From assembly GCA_963576565.1 (NCBI GenBank), contig OY755047.1:33629351-33693350 (forward strand): 64,000 nucleotides of DNA, read 5' to 3'. Origin of the DNA: Aspidapion aeneum. Its lineage: Eukaryota; Arthropoda; Insecta; Coleoptera; Brentidae. Below the pieces are notes generated by a model. That model saw only the letters and a program-made list of their open reading frames with translations, made no database searches and had not been told where the DNA came from. Shown one piece after another: positions 10,401-21,338 of the stretch. Position numbers and translations under genes: made by a program. Numbering within the stretch: the stretch's first letter is position 1; the number at the start of each line of letters is the position of its first letter.

Positions 10401-12745
10401 GGCGTAGGAATAGGTATCATGTGACCAGTGTCTAAATAATCTTGCATAAAATCTTTGTAAGCTTGATAATTAGCTGAGTCTTTGAGAAGTCTAGCTTCCT
10501 GAAGCTTGAAACGTTTTAAAGCGATTGGATAGGTGTCACCCAACTGGGGTTCTAAATTTATGAAAGGTAATGGAACGACGAATCTACCTGATTCGTTGCG
10601 TGAAACTGATTGTGAAAATAATTTTTCGCACATAATATCCTCAGGACTGTGATGAACCTTATGTGGAACCTGCTCTATCTCCCAGAAGCGCTCTAGGCAG
10701 ATATCCAGAGATGGTTCGATGGAAGTGTAACAGCTTATGAGTGATTGTGGATTTTGTTGCTTTGAAGTTTCAACTTTACCAATCAGCACATAGCCGAAGA
10801 TGCTATTAAAAGCACTAGGTTGTCCACGCTCTCCGTGGATAACTCCCTCTTGTAAGAGATGCGGAAAAAGTTCACAACCTACTAGGACATCAATGGAACT
10901 TGGTATATGGAAGTTTTGATCAGAAAGTTTGATATTGCGAATGTGATTCCACTTGCTCGAGTCGACAGCGCAAGAAGGAATCTCTGTACAAAGTTTTGGA
11001 AGTACTAAAGCCTCAAAATCAAAGGTAGGTCCCGCTTGACCTTGAGGTTTGATAAGACATTTCGTCTTACCTTTGGTATTGGAAGATGTCATTTGATTTA
11101 AGCCTTGAATAGAAGTAGAAAAGAAGCTTTTCGAAAGACCTAAACGATTTAGACATTTTTCTGAAATAAAGTTTGCCTCTGAGGCAGAATCGAGTAAGAT
11201 ACGAACTGGTTGGTAATGTCCCCTTGAGTCTAACATGTCAGCTACAACGGTAGAAAGTAGAAAAGTGGAATTTTTGGAAATCATTGTCGCATGACAGTTT
11301 GTGGAATGGCTTCCTGACATAGGGGTGCTATTGGAATTGGAAAGTGGAATATTAACGTTCTCTGGAGGATAAGAATCAACACTCACAGAGGGCGCTACTG
11401 GTTGTGGAACGTGAAGAAGACTGTGGTGCCTAGCTCCACACGTAAAGCAGTTGTAGGAGGAGGGGCAATTCACGGTCTGGTGAGCAAAATGTAAGCAATT
11501 TTGACATAGATTCACCTGCCGAACATAACCCATCCTTTCCTGTGGACTTTTGTTTTGAAATTCGATACATTTCGATAATGCGTGATTCGAAGAACATAGG
11601 TAGCATTTTATTTTTGGATTAAAAGTTCTGTTCTGATTATTTTGTATTTGAGGGTTGCTGCGTTGATTGCTATTTTGTAAAGTATTTTGTTGATTTCTTG
11701 AATTTGAACTTTGATTTGAAATAGTTGTATTGAAAGCAGAAGGTGAATTAAAACTGTTTCTCTGAAAACTGTTCTGTTGAGAATTACGCGTAGTTTGAGG
11801 TTGTCTAGGGGTTTGATTTTGCCTACTAAAACTGGGCATTTGCACTACAGATTCGAGCGCAACGCAATGATTTTCTATAAACGTGTAAAGATCAGTGTAG
11901 GACGGAATTTCTGAATTGTTTTTCTCTCTACTATAGTAAAGTTCGAAATCAGTCCTCATCTTGACTTCAAGTTTTGAGAGCATCATGTTAAAAGTAAGAA
12001 AGTCCCATTCTTTTGTAGGAAAACCAAGCTCATTTAAGATGGCTAGATTCTCAGAAAATGTATCCAACATGGAACGTAATTCTTTCCCAGAACTGGATTT
12101 AATTGAAAGAAAGTTAATAGCATTCAAAGCGGTAGTAGCAATAATTCGTTTATTTTGATACCTCTTTACTAAGGTTTCATACGCAATGTGATAATTGCTA
12201 TCTGCGAGGGAAAGGGTTTTTACTAGAGAAAGGGCTTCATTCAGAACAGAACTCCGCAATTGTTGAAATTTCTCTATATCACTTAAATCAGAATTTTGAT
12301 GTACCATGACTTTAAATAAGTCAAACCAGTGTTGCCAGTCTTTATAATTACCATTGAAAATTGGCAACCGTGGTTGTGGAAATGATCTTGTATTTGACCT
12401 CTGAACAATATTTTGTTGGTTAGGGTTGCCTACGTAATTGACAGGGTTGGCCCTAAAAAGGTCGTAGTAAATACCCTTACATTCATAATAAAGGTTGTCA
12501 AAGTCTTTTCTAGTTTTGTCCTGCTCGTCAAATGAAAGTTTAAACTCTTCGAGAGAGCCAATAATTTGGTTATGAAAATTATAGAATTGAGCATGACATT
12601 CTTCGACGTCTTCATATCTGGATTTAAACAAAAAGTGAAACGCTGTATCCGACTTCGCTTTCAAAGCTACCTCGTGAGCTTCCGCCATTTGGTTGAAGCT
12701 CAAAAGCCTTTTGTCGCAAAGTTTTTTCTGTTTTTGCGTAGACAT
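7433..12745 (-). CDS. BEL/Pao Gag-Pol polyprotein (1770 aa)
   Basis: Single intact frame carrying all proteins needed for retrotransposition. In order: Gag-like region with the DUF1759-type block LPIFNGNYKDWQHWFDLF (about 126..143); a Gln/Asn/Ser-rich linker (300..375); Cys/His knuckles from CYLC (381) and near CFTC (433); aspartic protease LLDSASEANFI (about 517..527); reverse transcriptase with TDIVKMFRQ (851..859) and catalytic YVDD (928..931); RNase H-like region with Asp1104, Glu1148 and Asp1180; integrase zinc site (His1413, His1418, Cys1448, Cys1451) and DDE core (Asp1483, Asp1548, Glu1591); and the C-terminal DUF5641-type tail. No stop or frameshift is seen. There is no envelope gene, as in most BEL elements. 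Gag and Pol share one frame, usual for the family. The ATG at 12745 is the first in the frame after the leader. Confidence 0.95.
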   Translation of the reverse strand: MSTQKQKKLCDKRLLSFNQMAEAHEVALKAKSDTAFHFLFKSRYEDVEECHAQFYNFHNQIIGSLEEFKLSFDEQDKTRKDFDNLYYECKGIYYDLFRANPVNYVGNPNQQNIVQRSNTRSFPQPRLPIFNGNYKDWQHWFDLFKVMVHQNSDLSDIEKFQQLRSSVLNEALSLVKTLSLADSNYHIAYETLVKRYQNKRIIATTALNAINFLSIKSSSGKELRSMLDTFSENLAILNELGFPTKEWDFLTFNMMLSKLEVKMRTDFELYYSREKNNSEIPSYTDLYTFIENHCVALESVVQMPSFSRQNQTPRQPQTTRNSQQNSFQRNSFNSPSAFNTTISNQSSNSRNQQNTLQNSNQRSNPQIQNNQNRTFNPKIKCYLCSSNHALSKCIEFQNKSPQERMGYVRQVNLCQNCLHFAHQTVNCPSSYNCFTCGARHHSLLHVPQPVAPSVSVDSYPPENVNIPLSNSNSTPMSGSHSTNCHATMISKNSTFLLSTVVADMLDSRGHYQPVRILLDSASEANFISEKCLNRLGLSKSFFSTSIQGLNQMTSSNTKGKTKCLIKPQGQAGPTFDFEALVLPKLCTEIPSCAVDSSKWNHIRNIKLSDQNFHIPSSIDVLVGCELFPHLLQEGVIHGERGQPSAFNSIFGYVLIGKVETSKQQNPQSLISCYTSIEPSLDICLERFWEIEQVPHKVHHSPEDIMCEKLFSQSVSRNESGRFVVPLPFINLEPQLGDTYPIALKRFKLQEARLLKDSANYQAYKDFMQDYLDTGHMIPIPTPISKDVLDNSYFIPHHSVWNTGKIRVVFDGSQRSPRGVSLNETLCAGPKLQNDVREILLNFRIHAVAFVTDIVKMFRQILIIPEHTRYQNILWRFSEDDPVQTYSLRTVVYGLKSSPYLAIRTIQELAKLESERYPNASKVLLKDIYVDDVLTGQDSVASAKELQSELISLLRLGGFELKKWASNSPELLSSFSESETQMSIRFDKSEPNFVKILGLQWNPISDSFTYLVVPEDKPCTKRGILSQIMKIFDPLGFCSPVSLLAKHLMQDLWKEKLDWDSQPPPHIVNVWNQFRTELPNLSNIHLPRRLSIDQPRSIELHGFSDASMIGYAATVYFRMESVSGEIHTFLVMAKSKVAPVKTVSLPRLELLGATLLCDLISFIQNTYSDILNFNQICAWCDSQVVLCWLAASPHRFKTFVANRICHIQETISPTAWKYIPSALNPADCASRGLMPNQLVKHDLYWEGPCFLRLPKESWPDDFRCPDPPENEVILEERKSVFQTCTVEPHMLDTFLSRYSSLEKIQRIISYIFRLTEKKSKYPNENITEVELQHSLIVLVRHVQRSIFADLISRLNDAKLLPKQFRKLSLFLDTQGCLRVGGRLPHSSELSYSAKHPLLLPRSHRLTQLVIEYTHKRYCHPGQKTLHYLLRQQFWILSPRYAIESVTSHCILCYRLNPKPSVQIMGNLPAQRISQVKAFSHVAIDYCGPFPITMGKYRGAKVSKGYILVLVCSATKAVHLELTSDISTPTFLAAFKRFVARRGRISDIYSDCGSAFLGADRLLKQYSQEACHSLKITWHFSSPGSPHLNGLAEAGVKSTKANLKRVIGEQRLTYEEFFTFLCQVESILNSRPLYAQSMDPNDFLPLTPGHFLTLEPLNSVPEPDFSDSKLNTLSRWQLVQRLQSDFWKRWNLEYLNTLQQRSKWTEASNNIKLNTLVVVKNEQKPPLQWAVGRIVDVHPGSDGHIRVVTVKTATGTYRRPVVKLCPLPMPDA

Positions 12746-13496
12746 TTTTGTTTTTGAAAGTTAATTTGTTTTTAAAATTACCCAAAAAAATGCTTAAAAT
12801 ATAGCTTAAAATATAACCCGAATTTTAGCAAAAATTAAACAATTTTATTATTTTAATTTTATTAACTTTTTTCGAAAATTTTGAAATGAAATGTTTGTAA
12901 GTTTGTCTGTATGTTATTATTTGAACATATCCCTTAAAAAAAAACTTTTATGTCTCACCAAGGATTGAACCCCGCACCTTTCGATTCCAAGTCGCACACT
13001 CTGTGCATACGACTATCGGTCTCGTCTGAAAGTTTTTAACAAACGACGGTATTTGAAGAAACAACGCGCGCAACGTGAGACCTTGGTGACGACGAAACAC
13101 TTGCACCTGCGCGTTAACGCCGCGACACCTGTAAAATCGATAATCAGAAAAGTAGGTGGAAGAACCGCCCCAAAATTTTCACTTTCGGCGTATTGACGCC
13201 ACTTTTACTGAAAATGTAATGAACAAAGCGATCAACTTTCTTTGATGAACTAGTAAACTATACGAAATATGTGCATTGGCTATAGGTATTTTTGAACGGT
13301 AATAAACACTTCGATCAACTTTGAAGGAACATATCCCCAACAGGTGCTAAAACAATATGGTCTGATAATTGAAATTGAAATAAATTTTGAAATTTGAAAT
13401 AGAAAATAGAAATTTGGAATTTTTGTAGGAAATTGCTGAACCACAGGAGTCTAGGTAGTTTGGAAAACTATTAATTTGGGTCGAAGGGCCATTAAA
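12746..13496 (-). other. BEL 5' leader and primer-binding-site-like segment
   Basis: About 750 bp between the 5' LTR and the polyprotein start. In element sense the internal region begins TTTAA and then TGGCCCTTCGACCC; a TGG-led segment fits priming by the CCA end of a host tRNA, but the tRNA was not identified. The leader is otherwise non-coding and probably carries packaging signals. Confidence 0.6.
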
Positions 13497-13909
13497 TGTG
13501 CGTGCAAGGGCTGAAAAATAACGGAATTTCCTTCGATAGGTCGCCGGTATTGGCTTCACAAGCACATTTAAAATTAAATGTCGGTATTGACGATTGAAAA
13601 TGGAAAGTTACGATACATATGGAATTTTATATGAAAAGGCACCTACCTCGGACTCTCTTGCAGCTCCAGTCGACGTTTAAACGTCCAGTTTTTTCACCTC
13701 AAATTCACTTTTTTCGGGAACGTGATTTTGCTAGTGTCTTGTTGTGACGGTGGTTCTTTGCGCACTCATTGCGGCGCTGCTTCTCTTCCACGTGTCCGGT
13801 GCCGTGAAACCCCATATGCATATTTTAGAGCGCGAAAATTTAAATTATTTTAAACGCGCAGAAAAGGAAAAGAAAATGAAAATTAGGAAATTTCTTGCTT
13901 GCACCAACA
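13497..13909 (-). repeat. 5' LTR of the BEL/Pao element
   Basis: 413 bp, TG...CA ends, matches the other LTR by eye without a difference. It is followed at 13910..13914 by the second copy of the CATAC target duplication. Confidence 0.93.
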
Positions 13910-16142
13910 CATACCAAATATTTTCTAAAAAAACTAATTTCTAGAGTTTAATAAACTAATGAATGGATTTTGGTAAAATAAACCAATGAGTGCTTTTTAA
14001 TTCGAGGCAAGAGTTTTGCTGATAAAATATAACAAAAAATCTATATTATAAGTATACGCTGTCCCATTTTTATCATTTGGGTGGTTTCGGGAACTTCTAG
14101 AGAAGATTGAAGAAAAAACGACTACACCTTAGTGTGCTTTAATTTGAAGAGAATAATGTTGGTAAACATCGCATATCAATATTATAAAGATAGAAACCGA
14201 AAACACCCAAAAGTGTCGAAAATGCACCCTGTATACTAGGGGATCAAATAGACTCTTTAAATCCTGATGCAAAAATTTTGATAAATATCTCAAGGTCTGA
14301 GTATATAATTCGGAGTTTTTGACTTTTTTTAACAGAACAAATCTACTTACTGTAAAAAATTTACTAAGAGCAATGTATTACCAAGGTGAAAGAGTAAAAA
14401 GCTAAAAAAACACCTTTGACAATTTGAAATAAAAAGAAACACTTTTACCTGTGTTTTAAATTTTAGGGATTAAATTAACACTTTTCTATATCCAGAAAAA
14501 AATAATATAAAGTAGATTTCTTATCTTTAGGGAAAAATAATAACAATCAAAACTACGGATATTACCAACTGTAAATAAGTTATTGATTTCTAATATTATA
14601 AATCGATAAAAAAATTAATTCTGTAAAAAGAGTCATTTAAATAGAATGGCTGTCAAAGCTGTACCGGTAATATTTTACACTTATTTAAATTTTATAATAT
14701 TTATATAAAAAATTTTATAGGAAAATGTCTATAATATATTATTTTATTTTTAACAAAATCTGCACGCCCATGGTTTTTCATCGATTTCTCTTTTATACCT
14801 CTTACAGTGTTGCCTGCGAGGATTCGGCGAAATTTTCTGAGATTTCATGCATGATGAATGAATTTGCGTATTAAATAATGGGGATGCGTCTTCTAGGGTT
14901 CCTTGAATTTCTTTGGACCTGTCCATCAAAGTTGATGCTTGAAGATAAGGGCTTCTACGCTAGTTGTTCTACAGTACAAATATTATAAAACCTGAATAAA
15001 CGAAAACGTAGATAAAGTTTAGGAAATAATATCAAGAGTTAAAAAACAAAATCTTTTATAAATCAAAGCCAAATCTGCAGCAAGGATAGTAAATGAAACT
15101 TAAGCGTAAAAAGATAAAAGTTTTTTATCCCTCATTTACGGATTATGGATTTGACGCATGTACAAAGAAAAGGAAAATAAACAGAGTTTTGAAAAAAAGT
15201 TTAACTTCGTCACGCAATAAGATCACCATCCACTACACAATATAGTTAAGGAAAAAATTTAAACAACAGAAACCAAGGGTTAAGTATTTAAGAGACTAGT
15301 AGAGCATGAGGTCGAATTCACTGTTTAGAGCAGTAAAAAAACAACTTTCTCTAAGATATAAAACTTTTAGAAGAATAAATTTGGTTAAGACTGCACACAT
15401 TCTCCGATATTTGCCGTTAAAGCAAACAAAATTTCGGGACTGATATTTCCGTACGCTGTTTTTCGTACTTAAGTATCATGCTCTTGACGGGTAAGCATGA
15501 TAACAGTCATAAGCTAAAATACATAGAAATATATATAACACGGTATATTCCAGATGGTCCGGTTATGCAAATTTCAAAAAAGGACTCCTTTAAATGACCT
15601 CTATCTTCAAATAAAATACAGGTATAATTTTTGTGAATAACTTTAAAAATACTAGATCCTATTTAGAGAAACTCGTACCAGATGAAGTTATGCGATCAAG
15701 GTTTTTACTTAGATTTCATTAACCATGATATCTAAATAAAGAAGGCAGCTATTTCTTGCCTTGTTCTGGCAAACGCATCACATTTTCCCAGAAAAAGCAG
15801 TGACGTTTTCTCAAAGTGACCAAAAGGAAGGAACGGAAGATCTCTGTATCTCCCTAACCCGGTTGTCCCTGGTAGTTTTTCCGTCAGTATTCCAATAACT
15901 TTTCAATTCCTGATTTAAAGCCATCTGAGTTTAGTTTACTCATATTGCTCTTTTTCATCCTAGTTATTGCCTCCAAGAAAGAGCTAGTGCATGATTCACT
16001 ATGTTGCCGAGGACTCTCTGTATTTGGTAACTTTTAAATGTTAATAGCAGCTCTTTGTCTCACATACTTATGGGCTTAGTGTTCTTATTTTCGAAAGAAA
16101 ATTTATTTGCTACGAGTCATTAAATACATCATTCCACTATAC
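13910..16142. other. AT-rich non-coding stretch, no gene seen
   Basis: No coding exon or complete element was recognised. A short CACCCTGTATA motif near 14226 resembles one end of the TA-type MITE but has no partner. Confidence 0.5.
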
Positions 16143-16234
16143 ATTAAATTTACAGGCTTTGAAAAAGGTTTCGATAGCATTGAGCACTGCGCAGTAAATA
16201 TCAAATATATCGCAGATACACAGACTTAGTAGCC

Positions 16235-16238
<4 letters not shown>

Positions 16239-16275
<37 letters not shown>
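16239..16275. repeat. (TA)n microsatellite inside the LINE copy
   Basis: About 18 TA repeats. The homologous place in the better-preserved LINE copy (about 63016) has only a short ATATATATA, so the run has expanded inside this dead copy. Confidence 0.85.
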
Positions 16276-16279
<4 letters not shown>

Positions 16280-16788
16280 AACCAAGCCAATCCCCATAGA
16301 AACAGGTGTCAGCCAGAGTGACACAATATTTCTTAAACCATTTAATCGGGCCCTAGAAGATGTTTTTAAAAACTTGTGTTGGGAAGAAATAGTCAAAGTA
16401 AGCGGGCAATACTTGAACCACCTAAGATAAGATAATAACAAGTAAGAAAGAAAAACTAATAAACATGCTGAAAGAACTAAATTCAGCAGCTAAAAATATA
16501 GGTTTGAGTATGAACTACACTAAAACTAACATCATGAACACAAATGAAGAAATAACGATCAGAATAAAACAAGAGAAAATAGAACAAGTAGAGGAATATA
16601 TTATATGGACCTGGGACAAATTATTAAACTAAAACAGAAAACCAAACAGCTGAAATCAAGAGACGAGTAAGATTGACCTGGGAATCATTCGGTAAATTAA
16701 TCTACATATTTAAAAATAAAAAATATCCTGAGTACCTCAAATCGTGTGTAAGTGTATAATCAATGTATCCTTCCTGTACTTACCTATG

Positions 16789-18796
16789 AGCAAAGTTATT
16801 TAAGAAAAGCCGGACCTGTCCCTCGTCCACTCCGATTTTCTTGATTTTTTGTGGGAATATTACCTACCTGGAGAATAGACAAAAGCCAAAATATTGGCTT
16901 TCAAAAAAATGTATTGGCTAGGATATAGCCATTTTTCTGTTTATAATAAATTTTTGACATGATTTTGGGTATTTTCGATAATTCAGAAGTTTTTTGCAGT
17001 AAAATGTTGAAAATTAACACATTGATGCAGAAGTGATCAGAGAACAAGAATGTGGTCAATAATTTGACCTAGGACAAATTTCCACAAAAATGGTGGCCAA
17101 AACCCCTAAAATTTACAGAAAAATACCCATTTCTTGGGGAAACGTTGAAAATTTTTTTTTTCTTTAAATGTCTTTAATGCATCTTACAAATAAAGAATTA
17201 GCGAATCTAATGAGCATTTATTCATATTTTTCGGATAAATCGTTTAGGAAATACATTGTTTCAAAATTGGAAGTTTTGTTTTGTTCGCGGTAAAAATTGA
17301 GATTTTTGACCCAATAAGACAATCTTCGACTAATTTTTTGTGAGCGACACAGGTAGCTACTTAAAAAAAAAAGTAAAAAATGCAAACCCGTAAAATGCAC
17401 TGGGTGATTTAGCTATATTAGGCCAGTCATTAAAGCGAAAAAAAGACCCCCCTGCTTGCAAAAGGTGTTTCGTCGCGATTTTGACATATGACATTGACAT
17501 TGTCCTAAAATTAAATTTGAATTTTCGACCTTGTGAGGGGCCCCCCCTCCCCCCTGAGATACGAACCCTGAAGTGTTAGCAGTACACCCGTTTTCTATGT
17601 ATTTCCGTAGTGTATGCAAACGAAACCGAAATTATTCAGTTTTATGTAATTTTCTAAAAAGGTAAGCATATTACAGAAAGTATGTAATGAATTTTATTGT
17701 AGAAAATTAAATTATCTTTTAAACGATGTATCACCTAAGTGGGCTAAGTCCACGGTTAGCACTTAATTGGCATCCATAGGCCATTTTATAGGCTATTAGT
17801 TGGTCTTTATTTTATGTAATAAGAGATTTTCCCAAAAATAAGCAGTTTTCTAGTTAAAGGCCACTAAATAAAAAAACTGTTTAAAATCCAAAAACGCGGA
17901 GAAATGTTTAGCGTTATAACTCGAAAACCATTCGTCTGACAAAAAACTTTACAATAGCATTTTTGCAAGAAATTTTATTGTCTTCAACTTCAACTAAAAC
18001 CTTATTTTCTAAAATGTGCAGGGACCAAGTAATTAAAAAAAAAAGGTTTTTGTGCACACTAAATCCAAGACGGTGGGGTGGAACCGCGCCATGCAAGTCG
18101 AAAACTTAAATTTTCTTTTAGAACTCCAATGCAAACAACACACTTTTTGAAAGTTGGGGGTGTTTTTTTCGCTTTAATGACTGGCCTAATATAGCTAAAT
18201 CGCCAAGCGTCTTTAACGGGTTTGCATTTTTTTACTTTTTTTTTAGGTAGCTACATGTCTCGCTCACACAAAATAGATCTATAAGTCGAAGATTGTCTTA
18301 TTCGGTCAAAAATCTCAATATTTACCGCCTACAAAAACAACTTCCAATTTTGAATTCATGTATTTCCTAAACGATTAATCCGAAAAATATGAGTACGGGC
18401 TCATTAGATTCACTGATTCTTTTCTGTAAGACGCATTCAAAAAATTTTAAAAAAAATTTCCCCAAGAAATGGGTATTTTTCTGTAAATTTTAGGGGTTTT
18501 GGCCACCATTTTTGTGGAAATTTCTCCCAGGTCAAATTATTGACCACATTCTTGTTCTCTGATCGTACCAATTTTCAACATATTACTGCAAAAAACTTCT
18601 GAATTATAGAAAATACCCAAAATCATGTCAAAAATTTATGAAAAACAGAAAAATGGCTATATCTTGACCAATAAATTTTTTTGAAAGCCAATATTTTGGC
18701 TTTTATCTATCCTCCAGGTAGGTAATATTCCCACAAAAAATCAAGAAAATCGGAGGGGGTGAGGGACAGGTCCGGCTTTTCTTAAATAATTTTGCT
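16789..18796. mobile_element. Fold-back (long inverted repeat) transposon
   Basis: The left arm (16789..about 17446) and the right arm (about 18155..18796) are inverted copies of roughly 650 bp with about 90% identity by eye; the outer ends are AGCAAAGTTATTTAAG and its inverted counterpart. The inner segment (about 17447..18154) is unique and non-coding. The element is flanked by CTATG on both sides (16784..16788 and 18797..18801), and the LINE sequence resumes exactly across it, which fixes the insertion point. No transposase frame is present. Confidence 0.85.
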
Positions 18797-19205
18797 CTAT
18801 GGATCCCAGACTAATCACTTACAAAATCAAACATGGACAAGGTAAAAAAAGCCCAAAGATCAATAGAAAGACAAATGTAAAACTAACAGAGGGAAAAAGT
18901 AATGAATGAAGAAGAATTAAAACAAAAGTAAGGAATGTCAGAGGAGAAGTGACAAAATAAAATTGAAAATTTGCCGGTTATAATATCAGACAGAAAGACG
19001 ATCGATGGAACAAATATATTGTTAACTGGAGACCTTGAGAAAATAAAAGAAGAAAGGGAAGATCCCAAATGAGAAATACGGACGATTTGAAGAAACTTGC
19101 GGGAAGTAGATGGATAAACACAGCGACAAATAGGGAAGAGTGTAAGATATTGTGGGAGGACTAACTATGTCCAAATATGGATCGAAGAAGACTAAATACA
19201 ACTCA

Positions 19206-20124
19206 TGATGAATGCTGTTCTCATTATTGGCTACCTTAAATTAATCCCATAAAGCAGGGTTAATATAAGGGCATGTAAAAAATCCTAAGCTTTCAGCGCC
19301 TTACTAAGTCCAGAAAATTCACGACCCTGCTGGGATTTGCCCCAGTTTGACGCTGAGGGTCATAAAGATAATTTTCGTTGTGCGCGCGAGAAAAACACTG
19401 TTTTAATCAAGATGGTGGCGCACGCAATTTGGCGAGAATAATTATTACTATTCAGCGATGCTTGAAACTTTTATAAGAAAGAGAAAATGCAGGAAAGTAA
19501 TGAGAGTTTTGAAGTTTTTTATAAAAAACTTGCAAGCATAGTAAATGGCAGTTTCTTCGTATTTTCTGAAGATCAAAAATATTTTTTTTTAAATCGGTTT
19601 TGGTGCCTTAGAATATGTGTTATCTTGTTTCATTTAATTTTTCAACAAAGATACAACAACTTTAAGTATAAATAATTTTAGTTTATTTTTGCTACGAATA
19701 TTAAAAGTAAATTTCTATTTGGACTGTATAAGTCGAGGTATAACTTTTTAGTCAACCCTGTATCATGTTAACATATTTTAATAGTAGTGTCAGCTATGTG
19801 GATTTCATTTATGCTCTTTGGGCTTAACCAGCTACATATTAAATATATATGTATTGTTACTTGATATAAATCAGTACTTAACGTAAATCAAATTAAAACT
19901 GTTTTCAAAAGCGTTATCGTAGTCCTGGTTGAAAGTAAGGGTAAAACACGTGTCACACCTTTGATTGAAAAAAATATTAAAAATTCAATACAATGGATAG
20001 TGTTAGTCTTCTCGGGTTATATAGTTACAAAGAGTAAATCAGGGCCGGCTCTAGGGCCGGGCAAGCCGAGCCCTTGCCCAGAGTAGCCACCTTAGTAAGA
20101 GGCAAATTGGCTGTAAAATAAACT
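19206..20124. other. AT-rich stretch, no gene seen
   Basis: Nothing coding was recognised. A hAT-like left end CAGGGCCGGCTCTAG occurs near 20041 without a convincing right end; the TA-type MITE copy 2 follows about 85 bp later. Confidence 0.45.
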
Positions 20125-20818
20125 TATACAGGGTGCCCCATAACTTAGGGGCCATAGTGCAGCAGGTGATACAAGAGGTTATTTCTGATAAAAAAGTTTA
20201 ACATGGGGGTCAGCACTCATCTGTTTCTAAGAGATTGAACTTTTAAAGTTAGAGGAGTGGGGGTAAAAGTGGTTTTACAAAAAAAGGTACATTTGTAACA
20301 GCCAAATGAATACTTAGATAATTTTTATCCAAAAATGTGGTATTAATATTTTTAATAAAATTGCAGGTTAATGCGATACAGGTTTTCAAAATAACCTTCA
20401 GAAATGTATAAAAAATTATAATTTTCTATAATTTTTGCTTACCTTTTTTTTTAATATTAATGACATTTTATTATAATGCCTCCCTAGATACGTAGTTATT
20501 AAAACATAGAATATCAAGAATAGTATTGCGTTTAATTGAGTATATAAAAGTTAATCCAGTTTTTCCTAAAATAAATTGACAGAATAATTTTTATAAAATT
20601 ATCTTTATCTTAATTTGTTGCTCTTGTACACGACAAGACTTCACTAAATTTTATATTTTAACTGCATTTTTGAAAAAATGTTAGTATTAGAAAAGTTTAA
20701 AAAATCGCCTAAGAAAGAGTTTTGATTCATGCCTTATATACACTTTCTTATTAGTTTATTAGAAATCTCTCCTCTCACCTGTTGTTTTATGGATCCTAAG
20801 TTATGGGACACCTGTATA
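20125..20818. mobile_element. TA-type MITE, copy 2
   Basis: The terminal inverted repeats match copy 1 (left CAGGGTGCCCCATAACTT, right inverted AAGTTATGGGACACCTGTA), with TA at both outer ends. The body has the same AT-rich layout but many substitutions and length differences, so the two copies are old relative to each other. Non-coding. Confidence 0.78.
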
Positions 20819-21338
20819 GAAAATAGTTAAACCAATGTTTATTTGACTACTTTTGAAAAATTACAACGTGACATTTTACGAAAATGTTTTTTTGTTAAAA
20901 AAAAATAAGTATAGGACAAACAGAAGGAAACTGTTTTTGGTATAGGTACCTACTCACTTTAAAACATGTTTTAAAAGATGGCTTGACTTTTCGTGTAAAA
21001 GACCAAATCCAATAACAAACCAAAGCTACAGAGTAACATAGAAAAATATCAGAACATTCTTAGTACCCTGCTTTTACGACTGCAAATAAAAACCTACAGT
21101 TCTTCTTTTATAAATTATTGTAGAAAACAGACATTTTGCACAAATCTGAACACTTTTTTGACGCATCTTGTAAACAAAACAACATAGTGAAGATTGTCGC
21201 CGTAGAGTTTAGCCCATTAATTTTAATTCCCTAGTCCAGGAAATCCCTGTACTGACCATTTTCCAAAAACCTATAAATTTAAAAAGACCATTCTGGTGTA
21301 CTACTCACCTGAGCAAATTTTGTTTTTCCTTTAACTAT
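20819..21338. other. AT-rich stretch, no gene seen
   Basis: No open frame, element end or RNA gene could be supported. Confidence 0.45.

Larger units (their letters stand above)
6818..13909 (-). mobile_element. Full-length BEL/Pao LTR retrotransposon (7092 bp)
   Basis: Two 413-bp LTRs (6818..7230 and 13497..13909) that appear identical by eye bound a single uninterrupted polyprotein on the minus strand. Both LTRs start TG and end CA, and 5-bp duplications (CATAC) flank the insertion. The 5' LTR in element sense is 13497..13909. A TGG-led primer-binding-site-like segment lies 5 bp inside it (13491 downwards), followed by a leader of about 750 bp. Identical LTRs and an unbroken reading frame point to a very recent insertion of a possibly active copy. 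Its ends are well defined by LTRs and target duplication. Confidence 0.95.
16143..19205 (+). pseudogene. Decayed RTE-like LINE copy split by a fold-back element
   Basis: The segments 16143..16788 and 18797..19205 align, with many substitutions and indels, to the intact-looking LINE at about 62915..63975. The reverse transcriptase line DFEKAFDSIEHWAV is recognisable as a degenerate copy at the start, and the C-terminal basic tail is recognisable near 18960..19060. Frames are broken throughout. The 2-kb fold-back at 16789..18796 sits inside it. The 5' half of the LINE is missing, as expected of a truncated insertion. Confidence 0.8.

Noticed and set aside
12950..13030. tRNA-like segment in the BEL leader (GGTTCAATCC on the minus strand)
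   Set aside because: T-stem and acceptor do not pair; no full cloverleaf.
20041..20124. Possible hAT-like MITE starting CAGGGCCGGCTCTAG
   Set aside because: No right end or target duplication found.
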